Shown piece after piece: positions 15,707-24,253 of a stretch of DNA of 64,000 nt (position 1 is the first letter of the stretch; each line of letters opens with the position of its first letter). The notes under the pieces are model-generated. The model saw only the letters and a program-made list of their open reading frames with translations, ran no database searches and was not told where the DNA came from. The stretch comes from Neobittarella massiliensis (ex Bilen et al. 2018). Lineage in GTDB: Bacteria > Bacillota > Clostridia > Oscillospirales > Ruminococcaceae. The position numbers and the translations under genes are program-made. The stretch spans positions 434,001 through 498,000 of the forward strand of contig NZ_OKQO01000001.1 of NCBI RefSeq assembly GCF_900289145.1, read 5' to 3'.

Positions 15707-15766
15707 TCACAGACCCCACTCAGCCGCCCGCCTTGGCGGCGGCATATAGAACAGGAGGCGGAAATC

Positions 15767-18247
15767 ATGTACGCATTCAGAGGATTTACCGAAAAAGCGA
15801 ATCAGGCCCTCAACATGGCCATCGAGATCGCCCAGGTCCTGGGCCACACCTATATCGGCAGCGAGCACATCCTCGCCGGCCTGCTCAAAGAGGGTTCCGG
15901 CGTGGCCGGGCAGGTGCTCTCCCAGTCCGATATCACCTACTCCGACCTGGAGCAGAAGATCGTCGAGACCGTGGGCCGCGGCATCCACAGCAGCGTGGGC
16001 CCGGCCGACTTTACCCCCCGCGTCAAGCGCATCCTGGAGCTGTCCATCCTGCAGGCGCGCAAGCTGGGCCACAACTATGTGGGCACCGAGCACATCCTGC
16101 TGGCACTTCTGTCCGAGCGCGACTCGGTGGCCGTCAGGCTGCTGGAGCAGTTTGGCGTCGACACCGAGCGGGTGTACGACGACTGTGTCGAGGCCGTCTC
16201 CTCCGACACTGCCCCGGCTGCCGGCGAGCAGTCCGGCGCCGCCAGCGGCAAAGGCGGCACCGCCACACTCGACAAATACGGCAAAGATCTCACCCGCCAG
16301 GCCAAGGAGGGGCTCTTAGACCCGGTCATCGGCCGCAGTCAGGAGATCGAGCGGGTCTGCCAGATCCTCTCCCGCCGCACCAAAAACAACCCGGTGCTCA
16401 TCGGCGAGCCCGGGGTGGGCAAAACGGCGGTGGTCGAGGGTCTGGCCCAAAAGATCACCGCCGGCGAGGTGCCCGAAACGCTCAAGGGCAAAAAGCTCAT
16501 CACCTTAGATCTCACCGGTATGCTGGCCGGCACCAAGTACCGGGGCGACTTCGAGGAGCGGCTCAAAAACGCCATCACCGAGCTCACCGCCTCTAAAAAC
16601 ACCATCCTCTTTATCGACGAGCTGCACACCATCATGGGTGCCGGCGCCGCCGAGGGGGCGGTCGATGCCGCCAACATCTTAAAGCCGTCGCTGGCCCGCG
16701 GCGAGATACAGGTCATCGGCGCCACCACCTTAAACGAGTACCGCAAATACATCGAAAAAGACGCCGCTCTCGAGCGCCGCTTTCAGCCGGTCATGGTGGA
16801 TGAGCCCAGCAAAGAGGACTCGATCGAGATCTTAAAGGGTCTGCGCGACAAGTACGAGGCCCACCATAAAATAAAGATCACCGACGAGGCCATCCGCGCC
16901 GCCGTCGACCTGTCCGCCCGCTACATCACCGACCGCTTTCTCCCCGATAAGGCCATCGACCTGGTCGACGAGGCCTGTTCCAAGGTGCGGCTGCACACCT
17001 ACACCGCCCCCAAAGACCTGCACGATCTCGAGGAGCAGTTGGGCGCTCTGGCCGCCGAGAAAGAGGCCGCCGTCAACGCCCAGGATTTCGAGCGTGCGGC
17101 CACCATCCGCGACCGTGAGCGGGAACTGCGGGAGAAACTGGATCAGGAAAAAAACCAGTGGAAGAGCCAGAACACCCAAAAAGCCGACCAGATCGGAGCC
17201 GAAGATATCGCCCAGGTGGTTTCGCTGTGGACCAAGGTCCCCGTCAGCCAGCTGACTAAGGCCGAGAGCCAGCGCCTTCTGGACATGGAGCGCATCTTAA
17301 AAGAGCGGGTAGTGGGCCAAGACGAGGCAGTGGCGGTCATCTCCAAGGCCATCCGCCGCGGCCGCGCCGGCCTAAAAGACCCCCGCCGCCCCATCGGATC
17401 GTTCATCTTCTTAGGGCCCACCGGCGTAGGCAAGACCGAGCTCACCAAAGCGGTGGCCCAGGCGCTGTTCGGCGACGAGAACGCCATGATCCGTCTCGAC
17501 ATGTCCGAGTACATGGAAAAGCACACCGTCTCCAAGCTCATCGGCTCGCCTCCGGGCTATGTCGGCTTTGAGGAGGGGGGACAGCTCACCGAAAAGATCC
17601 GCCGCAACCCCTACAGCGTAGTGCTGTTCGACGAGATCGAAAAGGCCCACCCCGACGTGTTCAACATGCTGCTGCAGATCATGGAGGACGGCCAGCTGAC
17701 CGACTCCCAGGGCCGTCGGGTCGACTTTAAAAACTGCGTCATCATCATGACCTCCAACGTGGGTGCCCGGCAGATCACCCAGCACAAAAAGAGCCTGGGC
17801 TTTGCCCCCGACGCCGGCGATGTCGATGGGCTCGAGAGCGGCGTCAAAGAGCGGGTGATGGAGGAGCTCAAACAGGCTTTCCGCCCTGAATTTTTAAACC
17901 GCGTCGACGACATCGTCGTCTTTAACAAGCTCTCCCGGCAGGATATCGAAAAAATAGCCGACGGCATGCTGCGCGACCTGGCCGCCCGTCTGCAGACCAT
18001 GGAGATCACCATGTCCTGGCAGCCGGAAGTCACCGCCCAGCTGGCCTCGGTGGGCTTTGACCCGGTGTACGGCGCCCGCCCACTGCGCCGGGCCATCATC
18101 GCCCATATCGAAGATATGCTCTCCGAGGCGCTGCTGGCCGGCGAGCTTGACAGGGGTGATATGATCGTACTGGAATACACCGACAAATTCTCGTATCACA
18201 AGGTGCACGAGCAGGAGCAAGAGCACACCCCAGCACAGGAGGATTAG
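15767..18247 (+). CDS. clpC: ATP-dependent protease ATPase subunit ClpC
   Basis: The 826-residue AAA+ unfoldase has two Clp_N repeats (about residues 4-145), Walker A GEPGVGKT (213-220), a UVR motif in the middle domain ([21 protein letters not shown]), a second Walker A GPTGVGKT (about 550) and the ClpB-type D2 end. With ClpP it degrades phosphoarginine-tagged and other proteins. GGAGGC precedes the ATG. It is the last gene of the CtsR operon, and the thioesterase gene follows one base later and may be co-transcribed. Confidence 0.97.
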   Translation: MYAFRGFTEKANQALNMAIEIAQVLGHTYIGSEHILAGLLKEGSGVAGQVLSQSDITYSDLEQKIVETVGRGIHSSVGPADFTPRVKRILELSILQARKLGHNYVGTEHILLALLSERDSVAVRLLEQFGVDTERVYDDCVEAVSSDTAPAAGEQSGAASGKGGTATLDKYGKDLTRQAKEGLLDPVIGRSQEIERVCQILSRRTKNNPVLIGEPGVGKTAVVEGLAQKITAGEVPETLKGKKLITLDLTGMLAGTKYRGDFEERLKNAITELTASKNTILFIDELHTIMGAGAAEGAVDAANILKPSLARGEIQVIGATTLNEYRKYIEKDAALERRFQPVMVDEPSKEDSIEILKGLRDKYEAHHKIKITDEAIRAAVDLSARYITDRFLPDKAIDLVDEACSKVRLHTYTAPKDLHDLEEQLGALAAEKEAAVNAQDFERAATIRDRERELREKLDQEKNQWKSQNTQKADQIGAEDIAQVVSLWTKVPVSQLTKAESQRLLDMERILKERVVGQDEAVAVISKAIRRGRAGLKDPRRPIGSFIFLGPTGVGKTELTKAVAQALFGDENAMIRLDMSEYMEKHTVSKLIGSPPGYVGFEEGGQLTEKIRRNPYSVVLFDEIEKAHPDVFNMLLQIMEDGQLTDSQGRRVDFKNCVIIMTSNVGARQITQHKKSLGFAPDAGDVDGLESGVKERVMEELKQAFRPEFLNRVDDIVVFNKLSRQDIEKIADGMLRDLAARLQTMEITMSWQPEVTAQLASVGFDPVYGARPLRRAIIAHIEDMLSEALLAGELDRGDMIVLEYTDKFSYHKVHEQEQEHTPAQED

Positions 18248-18248
18248 C

Positions 18249-18638
18249 ATGTCAAACACCACCCACACAGTCAGCTGTACCGTCACCGCCGCCAAAACGG
18301 CCCTGTCTATGGGCAGCGGCAGCCTGGAGGTATTTGCCACCCCGGCCATGAGCGCCCTGATGGAAAAAGCCGCCGCCGAGCTGCTCCAGCAGCAGCTGCC
18401 CGACGGCGACACCTCGGTAGGCACCCAGATAGAGGTCTGGCACAATGCCGCCAGCCCGGTTGGCGCCACCGTTACCGCCACCGCCGAGCTGCTCTCATTC
18501 GACGGCAAAAAGGCCACCTTCGCCCTGCGCGCGCAGGATGAATTCGGCCCCATCGGCGAGGGAAGCCACACCCGCGCCGTCATCACCGCCAGCCGCTTTA
18601 TGGACCGCCTGGCCCAGAAAAAACCGGTGCAAAAATAG
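18249..18638 (+). CDS. FlK-like hotdog thioesterase
   Basis: The 129-residue hotdog-fold protein resembles the FlK (fluoroacetyl-CoA thioesterase) family: VFATPAMSALMEKAA, GTQIEVWHNAASPVGATVTATAELLSFDGKKATF and GSHTRAVITASRFMDRL. Such proteins hydrolyse acyl-CoA thioesters, and the true substrate here is unknown. It starts one base after the clpC stop with CAGGAGG inside clpC, so it is translated from the clp transcript. Confidence 0.82.
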   Translation: MSNTTHTVSCTVTAAKTALSMGSGSLEVFATPAMSALMEKAAAELLQQQLPDGDTSVGTQIEVWHNAASPVGATVTATAELLSFDGKKATFALRAQDEFGPIGEGSHTRAVITASRFMDRLAQKKPVQK

Positions 18639-18673
18639 CGTTGTCGTCTGTCTTTTTGATAGAAAGAAACTGC

Positions 18674-18719
18674 CAAGCGAGCCGCCGCCCCATCCGGACG
18701 GCGGCTCGCTCTCGTTTTG
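18674..18719 (+). terminator. terminator of the ctsR-clpC-thioesterase operon
   Basis: GCGAGCCGCCG pairs with CGGCGGCTCGC, then CTCGTTTT follows. Confidence 0.75.
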
Positions 18720-18786
18720 TCTGCAGCTGTTCCAAGCCGCCGCGGCCGGCACTTCCCGGCAAAATACACGGGATCGGCCGCTCCGG

Positions 18787-18815
18787 TTGCACTGGTTCGT
18801 ACAATATGGTACAAT
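18787..18815 (+). promoter_or_regulatory. promoter of the MATE gene
   Basis: TTGCAC and TACAAT are separated by 17 bases. A GC hairpin (GCGGCG/GCCGC) follows in the leader. Confidence 0.6.
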
Positions 18816-18876
18816 GCGTTACAGTTGTATAAAGATTGGCGGCGTCGCGCCGCTATAAGGATCTGGAGGTGCTTTT

Positions 18877-20277
18877 TTGAAACAGAAAGACTTGACCAGG
18901 GGCCCTATCCTCAAACAGTTTGTCAGCTACCTGATACCCACCATGCTGGGGACTCTGTCGGTCTCGACCTTTGCCTTTGTCGATATGCTGTTTGTCGGCA
19001 AAGGGGTGGGCAGCGACGGGCTGGCGGTGCTCAGTCTGGCGCTGCCGTTCGTCATCGTGGGCGGTGCCGTGTCGCTGCTGCTGGGCATCGGCGGCTGCAC
19101 CATCCTCGGCATCGAGATGGGCCGCAAAAACACCCGCGCCCAGACCGAGATATTCTCGGTCTGCATGACGGTGGGCCTCATCATCGGCGGCCTCATCACC
19201 GTGTTCGGCCTGCTGTTTTTAGATCCCATCACCCACTTTCTCGGCGCGTCCGAGGAACTGTTCGACGGCGTCAAGCAGTACCTCATCCCGCTCACCGCCA
19301 CCCAGATGCTGTATATTGCCAACCAGATCATCGGCTTTTTCATCCGGGTCGACGGCGATCCCCGCACCGTCATGTATGCCACCATCGCCTCCAACGGCTT
19401 TAATATCCTGTTCGACTATATCCTGGTCATGGTGGTGCACTGGGGCGTGTTCGGCGCCTCGCTGGCCACCGGCCTGGCGCCGGGGGTGGGGCTGCTGGTA
19501 AACTGCAGTCATTTCTGGCGCAAAAAGAACAAGATCCACCTGCGGCCCTCCCGCAGCATGTTCCGCTGGCTGCCCCGGGTGTGTAAAAACGGCTTCGGCT
19601 CCTGCGTGTCCGAGGTGGCGTCCTCTTTCTCCATCTTCTGCTACAATTCTATCCTGCTAAAGATACCCGGCGGCGGGGCGCTGGCGGTGGCCGCCTACTC
19701 GGTCATCTCCAACATCGATTTTATCTCCTTCTCGCTGGCCAACTCCATCGGCCAGTCGGCCCAGCCCATGGTGGGGGTCAACTGCGGTGCCGGCAACACC
19801 GCCCGGGTCAAAAAGGCCATCAAGATCACCTACCTCTTTGCCGGTGCTTTTGGCCTGCTGCTGTTCGGTGTGTTCGAGCTCATCCCCAGCCAGGTCATCG
19901 GCGCCTTTGCCAAAGCCGGCGAGACCGGGCTCATCGCCATCGGCACCCACGGGCTGCGGCTCTACAGCTTTGCCTTCATCACCATGGCGGTCAACCTGGC
20001 CACCATCGCCCTGCTGCAGGCTATGGAGTGCTCGGGCAGCGCCAACCTGCTGTCGGTCTGTAAAGGGGTCATCTTCATGCTGGCCAGCCTGTTCACTCTG
20101 CCGTTTGCCCTGGGTCTCGACGGCGTGTGGCTGGCTAAGCCGGTGTCCGAACTGGCCACGCTGGTGCTCTGCGCGGTGCTGCTGGTACGGGTGCTGCCCG
20201 GTCGGCTGCTGCAAGTCGAGCAGGCCGGCCTGCAGCCGCCCAGTGAAAAACAGCAGCGGGATACGGGTAAAGCCTGA
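18877..20277 (+). CDS. MATE family multidrug exporter
   Basis: The 466-residue protein has twelve membrane segments and MATE signatures (PTMLGTLSVSTFAFVDMLFVGKGVGSDGLA near the start, and a QSAQPMVGVNCGAGN motif in the second half). MATE proteins expel cationic drugs or metabolites using Na+ or H+ gradients. The start is TTG, seven bases after GGAGG. It is monocistronic, followed by a strong terminator. Confidence 0.9.
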   Translation: MKQKDLTRGPILKQFVSYLIPTMLGTLSVSTFAFVDMLFVGKGVGSDGLAVLSLALPFVIVGGAVSLLLGIGGCTILGIEMGRKNTRAQTEIFSVCMTVGLIIGGLITVFGLLFLDPITHFLGASEELFDGVKQYLIPLTATQMLYIANQIIGFFIRVDGDPRTVMYATIASNGFNILFDYILVMVVHWGVFGASLATGLAPGVGLLVNCSHFWRKKNKIHLRPSRSMFRWLPRVCKNGFGSCVSEVASSFSIFCYNSILLKIPGGGALAVAAYSVISNIDFISFSLANSIGQSAQPMVGVNCGAGNTARVKKAIKITYLFAGAFGLLLFGVFELIPSQVIGAFAKAGETGLIAIGTHGLRLYSFAFITMAVNLATIALLQAMECSGSANLLSVCKGVIFMLASLFTLPFALGLDGVWLAKPVSELATLVLCAVLLVRVLPGRLLQVEQAGLQPPSEKQQRDTGKA

Positions 20278-20358
20278 TGTGCCTGTGCCCGCTCGGCGCC
20301 GGCACGCAAAGTCTCTGTTCGGCTGGGCCCGGCCCATGTCAGCCACCACACCGTATAG

Positions 20359-20395
20359 CGATAGGGATAAGAGAGATCTTATCCCTATTTTTTTG
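20359..20395 (+). terminator. terminator of the MATE gene
   Basis: ATAGGGATAAG pairs with CTTATCCCTAT and is followed by seven T. Confidence 0.92.
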
Positions 20396-20418
20396 CAGAG
20401 AAAGCTTGGCAGAAATTC

Positions 20419-20467
20419 TTGACAAGTAAACTTGGCACAGCTACAATGGTTTTGACAAGAAAACTTG
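20419..20467 (+). promoter_or_regulatory. promoter with two CAAGNAAACTTG operators
   Basis: TTGACA and TACAAT (20442) are separated by 17 bases. CAAGTAAACTTG (20423-20434) overlaps the -35 and spacer. CAAGAAAACTTG (20456-20467) lies just after the -10. The two palindromes are 33 bases apart, three helical turns. A third related AAGCTTGG lies at 20402. The XRE regulator in this operon is the obvious candidate for binding, which is an inference. Confidence 0.7.
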
Positions 20468-20488
20468 GTATAATAGGAGGACCTATCG

Positions 20489-20800
20489 ATGGACAGAGAA
20501 GAGATCTTGCAAAAGAGCCGCCAGGAAAATGCCGACGAGGGTTTTAAGCACGCCGAGGACACAGGCCGCAAAATAGGTTTTCTCGCCTTTGCGGTGGTAT
20601 TTATCCTGATCGTTCTTTTTAATCTGTTTCACGGAAAAGACAACTACGCCCCGTTTGCCATGTTCTGGGCGTTCACGGCGGCCGAGGCCTACCCCAAATA
20701 CAAATTCACCCAGAATAAAGCCTATCTCATCACCGCGGTCTGCGGCGCCATCGCGTCGCTGGCATCGCTGCTCAGCTTTGTCCTCTCCTTTTTGAGGTAG
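20489..20800 (+). CDS. DUF6442-like small membrane protein
   Basis: The 103-residue protein has a charged N terminus (DREEILQKSRQENADEGFKHAEDTGRK) and three membrane helices (about residues 29-45, 52-66 and 78-100). Proteins of this shape (DUF6442-like) are often paired with a small YozG-type regulator, as here. The function is unknown. The ribosome binding site AGGAGG lies close after the second operator, so the upstream palindrome may also act on translation. Stop and next start are four bases apart. Confidence 0.75.
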   Translation: MDREEILQKSRQENADEGFKHAEDTGRKIGFLAFAVVFILIVLFNLFHGKDNYAPFAMFWAFTAAEAYPKYKFTQNKAYLITAVCGAIASLASLLSFVLSFLR

Positions 20801-20804
20801 CCGC

Positions 20805-21014
20805 ATGAAGAGCGAACTGGTCTTAAAAAACAGGCTGAGAGCGGCGCGTACGGCGCTCGGTATCAGCCAGTCGCAGCTGGCCGACATGGTGGGCGTGTCG
20901 CGCAACACCATCAGTTCCATCGAGACCGGGCAGTTTAACCCCACCGCCAAATTGGCGCTGATCCTCTGTATCGCCCTAAATAAAAAGTTCGAGGAGCTCT
21001 TTTACTTCGACTAG
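20805..21014 (+). CDS. XRE/YozG-type small transcriptional regulator
   Basis: The 69-residue protein is essentially one Cro/CI helix-turn-helix: RLRAARTALGISQSQLADMVGVSRNTISSIETGQFNPTAKLAL. The short end KKFEELFYF is typical of YozG-like regulators. It follows the membrane-protein gene by four bases and probably represses the operon through the upstream palindromes. Confidence 0.9.
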   Translation: MKSELVLKNRLRAARTALGISQSQLADMVGVSRNTISSIETGQFNPTAKLALILCIALNKKFEELFYFD

Positions 21015-21199
21015 ATATCGGAGGCATAACACCGGGCGTGTCACGAACCTAAACCGGGCGGCAGAGCAGGGTCGCGCTGTAAAAGCCGCCATACGCCAGC
21101 GCCGGCAAGCGGCGTATACACAGCCGTCGGGCCCTGCCGCTCTGCGCGCGCCCTGCAAAAACATCCGCTGACGGCACCACCAAAAAAGGAGGGATCTCC

Positions 21200-22075
21200 A
21201 TGCGCACACCCGAACAGATGTATCACACCATCTTACAGTTCGCCCGCGACCGGGCCGATATCCGCGCCGTCTATCTCAACGGCTCCAGAGCCAATCCCAA
21301 CGCCCCGCAGGACGATTTTATGGATTACGACGTGGTCTACGTCACCGATAAGATCGCCGCCTACCGGGGAGACACCAGCTGGATCGCCGACCTCGGCCAG
21401 ATCGCTGTCATGCAGCAGCCCGACGACCCCGCCATCTTCCCCGACGGGCACGATCCCGATCGCCGCTACGCCTTTTTGATGCAGTTTCGCGACGGGGTGC
21501 GCATCGATCTCACACTGCTGGCGCCCAGCCTGGTAAAGAGCCACTACACCGCCGACAAGATCGTGCGGCCGCTTTTAGATAAAGACGGCATCCTCCCGCC
21601 GCCTGCTCCCGCCACCGACCGCGACTACTGGGTAAAGCCCCCTACCGCCGCCGGCTACTGCGGCTGCTGCAACGAGTTCTGGTGGGTCAGCACCTACGTC
21701 GCCAAAGGCCTGTGGCGGGGCGAGCTGCTCTACGCCATCGACCAGCTGAATCTCGGCGTGCGCCCCATGCTGCTGCGCATGCTCTGCTGGTGGGTCGGCC
21801 AGCGCACCGGTTTTAAAGCCAGCATGGGCAAGTGCTGTAAGTACCTGCCCGCAAACCTGCCGTCGGCGTGGCAAAAGCTGCTGGCGGGCACCTACCCGCC
21901 GCTGGACGAAGAGGCCATCTGGCAGGCGCTCTTTAACGCCGCTGAGCTGTTTTCCCAGGCGGCCGCCGCCGTGGCCGCCGCCCAGGGCTTTTCTTACGAC
22001 AATTGCCAGCAGCAGGGGGCGCTTGGCTACCTGCACGGCGTGCAAAACGGCGCTTTCGGCACCCGCCGCCAGTAA
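21200..22075 (+). CDS. ANT(6)-type aminoglycoside 6-nucleotidyltransferase
   Basis: The 291-residue protein shows the nucleotidyltransferase motif GSR (28-30) with metal-binding Asp42/Asp44 in DYDVVYV, and the family blocks FRDGVRIDLTL, CCNEFWWVSTYVAKGLWR and GFKASMGKCCKYLP. ANT(6)/AadE/AadK enzymes adenylylate streptomycin at the 6 position. The gene is as GC-rich as its neighbours, with no mobile-element genes next to it, so it looks like a resident homologue. Resistance activity is not proven. A GGAGGG ribosome binding site is present. Confidence 0.88.
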   Translation: MRTPEQMYHTILQFARDRADIRAVYLNGSRANPNAPQDDFMDYDVVYVTDKIAAYRGDTSWIADLGQIAVMQQPDDPAIFPDGHDPDRRYAFLMQFRDGVRIDLTLLAPSLVKSHYTADKIVRPLLDKDGILPPPAPATDRDYWVKPPTAAGYCGCCNEFWWVSTYVAKGLWRGELLYAIDQLNLGVRPMLLRMLCWWVGQRTGFKASMGKCCKYLPANLPSAWQKLLAGTYPPLDEEAIWQALFNAAELFSQAAAAVAAAQGFSYDNCQQQGALGYLHGVQNGAFGTRRQ

Positions 22076-22079
22076 CTTG

Positions 22080-22108
22080 TTGACGGCCCCTATCGCCCAT
22101 GGTACAAT
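22080..22108 (+). promoter_or_regulatory. promoter of the DUF4358-MBOAT-DHHW operon
   Basis: TTGACG and TACAAT are separated by 17 bases, directly after the nucleotidyltransferase stop. Confidence 0.7.
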
Positions 22109-22191
22109 GGCCTCTCGGTGCCCGGCCGGTATGAGACCCATGCCGACCGGGCAACCTATACGGTGAAAACGTGTAAAAAGGAGCGATCTCG

Positions 22192-22770
22192 ATGAAAAGA
22201 GCACTACCCCTTTTGCTGGCGGCCCTGTGCTGCCTGTACCTGTTTGCCGGCTGCGGCCAAAGCGGTGCTGAAAGCCCTGCCGGTAGTTCCTCCGCGCCGT
22301 CTGCCGGCAGCTATGCCGGCGCCGACAGCCGGCTCAAAAAGGCCAGGGAGGCCGCGCGCCAGCTGCTGGGCGAAAACTATATCCCCAGCGCCGAGATACC
22401 GGCCGACCTGCTCGAAGAGCAGTACGGTCTGTCGCCGGCTCTGTACGACCATGTCTTGGCCGAGGGCCCGCTGATGAGCGCCCATGTCGATCTCTTTATC
22501 GGCGTACACGCCAGCGCCGGCCACACCCAACAGGTGTTGCAGGCGCTGCAGGCCTACCGGCAAAAAATGCTCGACAACACCATGAACTACCCCCAAAACG
22601 CGCTCAAGATCCCCGCCACCCAGGTATTCGCCCAGGGCGATTACGTCTTTTTGGTGCTGTTGGGGGCCTACCCGCCCGTCGAGCAGGAGATGGACGACGA
22701 GCAGACCACCGCCTATTTTGCCGCTCAAAATCAGCAGGTTGTCGACGCCATCAAGGCCAGCTTTCAGTAG
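22192..22770 (+). CDS. DUF4358 lipoprotein
   Basis: The 192-residue protein has a lipoprotein signal peptide ending in LFAGC (Cys at about residue 20), a Ser/Gly-rich linker and a DUF4358-type domain with LYDHVLAEGPLMSAHVDLFIGVHA and QGDYVFLVLLG. It would be anchored outside the membrane. In Clostridia DUF4358 genes often adjoin MBOAT and DHHW genes, as here, so it likely assists surface-polymer acylation. Its biochemical role is unknown. Confidence 0.82.
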   Translation: MKRALPLLLAALCCLYLFAGCGQSGAESPAGSSSAPSAGSYAGADSRLKKAREAARQLLGENYIPSAEIPADLLEEQYGLSPALYDHVLAEGPLMSAHVDLFIGVHASAGHTQQVLQALQAYRQKMLDNTMNYPQNALKIPATQVFAQGDYVFLVLLGAYPPVEQEMDDEQTTAYFAAQNQQVVDAIKASFQ

Positions 22771-22819
22771 AGTAGACAGCCGCCGCCCGCCATACCGCCT
22801 GTGAGGGGAGGAGATCACC

Positions 22820-24229
22820 GTGGTATTCAGCAGCTTGGTATTTTTATACCGGTTCTTGCCGGCGGTGCTGCTCCTCTCTTTTTTGTGCCCTAAAAAACAC
22901 CAAAATGCCCTGCTGCTGGCTGCCAGCCTGTTTTTTTACGCCTGGGGCGAGCCGGTCTACCTGCCGCTCATGGCCGCCACCATCGGCCTGTGCTACCTGC
23001 AGGGGCGCTGGGTGGCGGCGCTGCTGCACCGCGGCCGGGCGCGGGCGGCCAAATGGGTGCTGGGGGCCTCGGTGGGGTGCGAGCTGGCGCTGCTGCTTGT
23101 CTTTAAATACGCCGCCTGGGCGGCCTCGCTGCTGCGCGGTGCCGGTCTGCCGGTGGCCGTGCCCCACCTCGCGCTGCCCATCGGCATCTCCTTTTACACC
23201 TTTCAGGCCTTGAGCTACGTGGTCGACGTGTACCGCCGCCAGGTACCGGCCCAGCAAAATATCGTTGATCTGGGCGCCTATATCGCCCTGTTTCCCCAGC
23301 TCATCGCCGGCCCCATCGTGCGCTACCGCGACATAGCGCCCCAGCTCAAACACCGTACCGTCACCGCGGCCGGTCTCTCTGGCGGCTGTTGGCGCTTTTG
23401 TGTGGGCCTTGGCAAAAAGGTGCTGCTTGCCAACAGTCTGGGCCCGCTGTTTGGGCGCCTGTCGGCAGCAGGCGCCCCCACCGTGCTGGGCGGCTGGCTG
23501 GGGGCCGTCGCCTTTGGTCTGCAGCTGTATTTCGATTTTTCCGGTTACTCCGATATGGCCATCGGCCTGGGCGCCATGTTCGGCTTTACCTTTGCCGAAA
23601 ATTTTAGGCACCCCTATCTGGCCACCAGCATCACCCAGTTCTGGCGCCGCTGGCACATCTCGCTGGGCAGTTGGTTTCGCGACTATCTCTATATCCCGCT
23701 GGGCGGTTCCCGCTGCCGCCGGGCCTGCTGGCTGTTAAACATCGCCGCCGTGTGGCTGCTCACCGGCCTGTGGCACGGCGCCAGTCTCAATTTTCTGGTG
23801 TGGGGCGGCTATTTTGGCCTGCTGCTCATACTCGAAAAGCTGCTGCTCTTACCGCTTTTGCAGCGCCGCCCGGCACTGGGGCACATCTATACGCTGGCGG
23901 CAGTGGCGGTCAGCTGGGCGCTGTTTGCCTTTGATGATATCGGCCGCGGGCTGCACTGGGTGGCGGCTATGTTCGGTCTTTCCGGCTCGGCGCTGGCCGT
24001 CTCTGCCGACTGGTACTACCTCACCCAGTACGGCGCCGTGCTGCTGCTCGCGCTACTCTGCTGCGCCCCGCCGCCGCGCCCGCTGGCCTGCTGGTGGGCG
24101 CGCCTGCGCCGGTGCCGCCCGGTCGGTGCCGGGGCACTACAGGGCGTCGGCTGTGTGGCGCTGCTGCTGCTCGGTACCGCCTACCTGGTCGGCGCCGGCT
24201 ACAACCCGTTTTTGTACTTTCGCTTTTGA
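22820..24229 (+). CDS. MBOAT/AlgI-type O-acyltransferase
   Basis: The 469-residue polytopic membrane protein carries AlgI-family signatures: FSSLVFLYRFLPAVLLLSF start, IGISFYTFQALSYVVDVYR, FPQLIAGPIVRYRDI, FDFSGYSDMAIGLGAMFGF, ITQFWRRWHISLGSWFRDYLYIPLGG and the catalytic-His region LTGLWHGASLNF. It transfers acyl groups across the membrane to cell-surface polymers. GTG start with GGGGAGGAG upstream. The downstream DHHW gene is its usual partner. Confidence 0.94.
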   Translation: MVFSSLVFLYRFLPAVLLLSFLCPKKHQNALLLAASLFFYAWGEPVYLPLMAATIGLCYLQGRWVAALLHRGRARAAKWVLGASVGCELALLLVFKYAAWAASLLRGAGLPVAVPHLALPIGISFYTFQALSYVVDVYRRQVPAQQNIVDLGAYIALFPQLIAGPIVRYRDIAPQLKHRTVTAAGLSGGCWRFCVGLGKKVLLANSLGPLFGRLSAAGAPTVLGGWLGAVAFGLQLYFDFSGYSDMAIGLGAMFGFTFAENFRHPYLATSITQFWRRWHISLGSWFRDYLYIPLGGSRCRRACWLLNIAAVWLLTGLWHGASLNFLVWGGYFGLLLILEKLLLLPLLQRRPALGHIYTLAAVAVSWALFAFDDIGRGLHWVAAMFGLSGSALAVSADWYYLTQYGAVLLLALLCCAPPPRPLACWWARLRRCRPVGAGALQGVGCVALLLLGTAYLVGAGYNPFLYFRF

Positions 24230-24253
24230 CGGCGCAGAAGGGGAGAGACCTCC

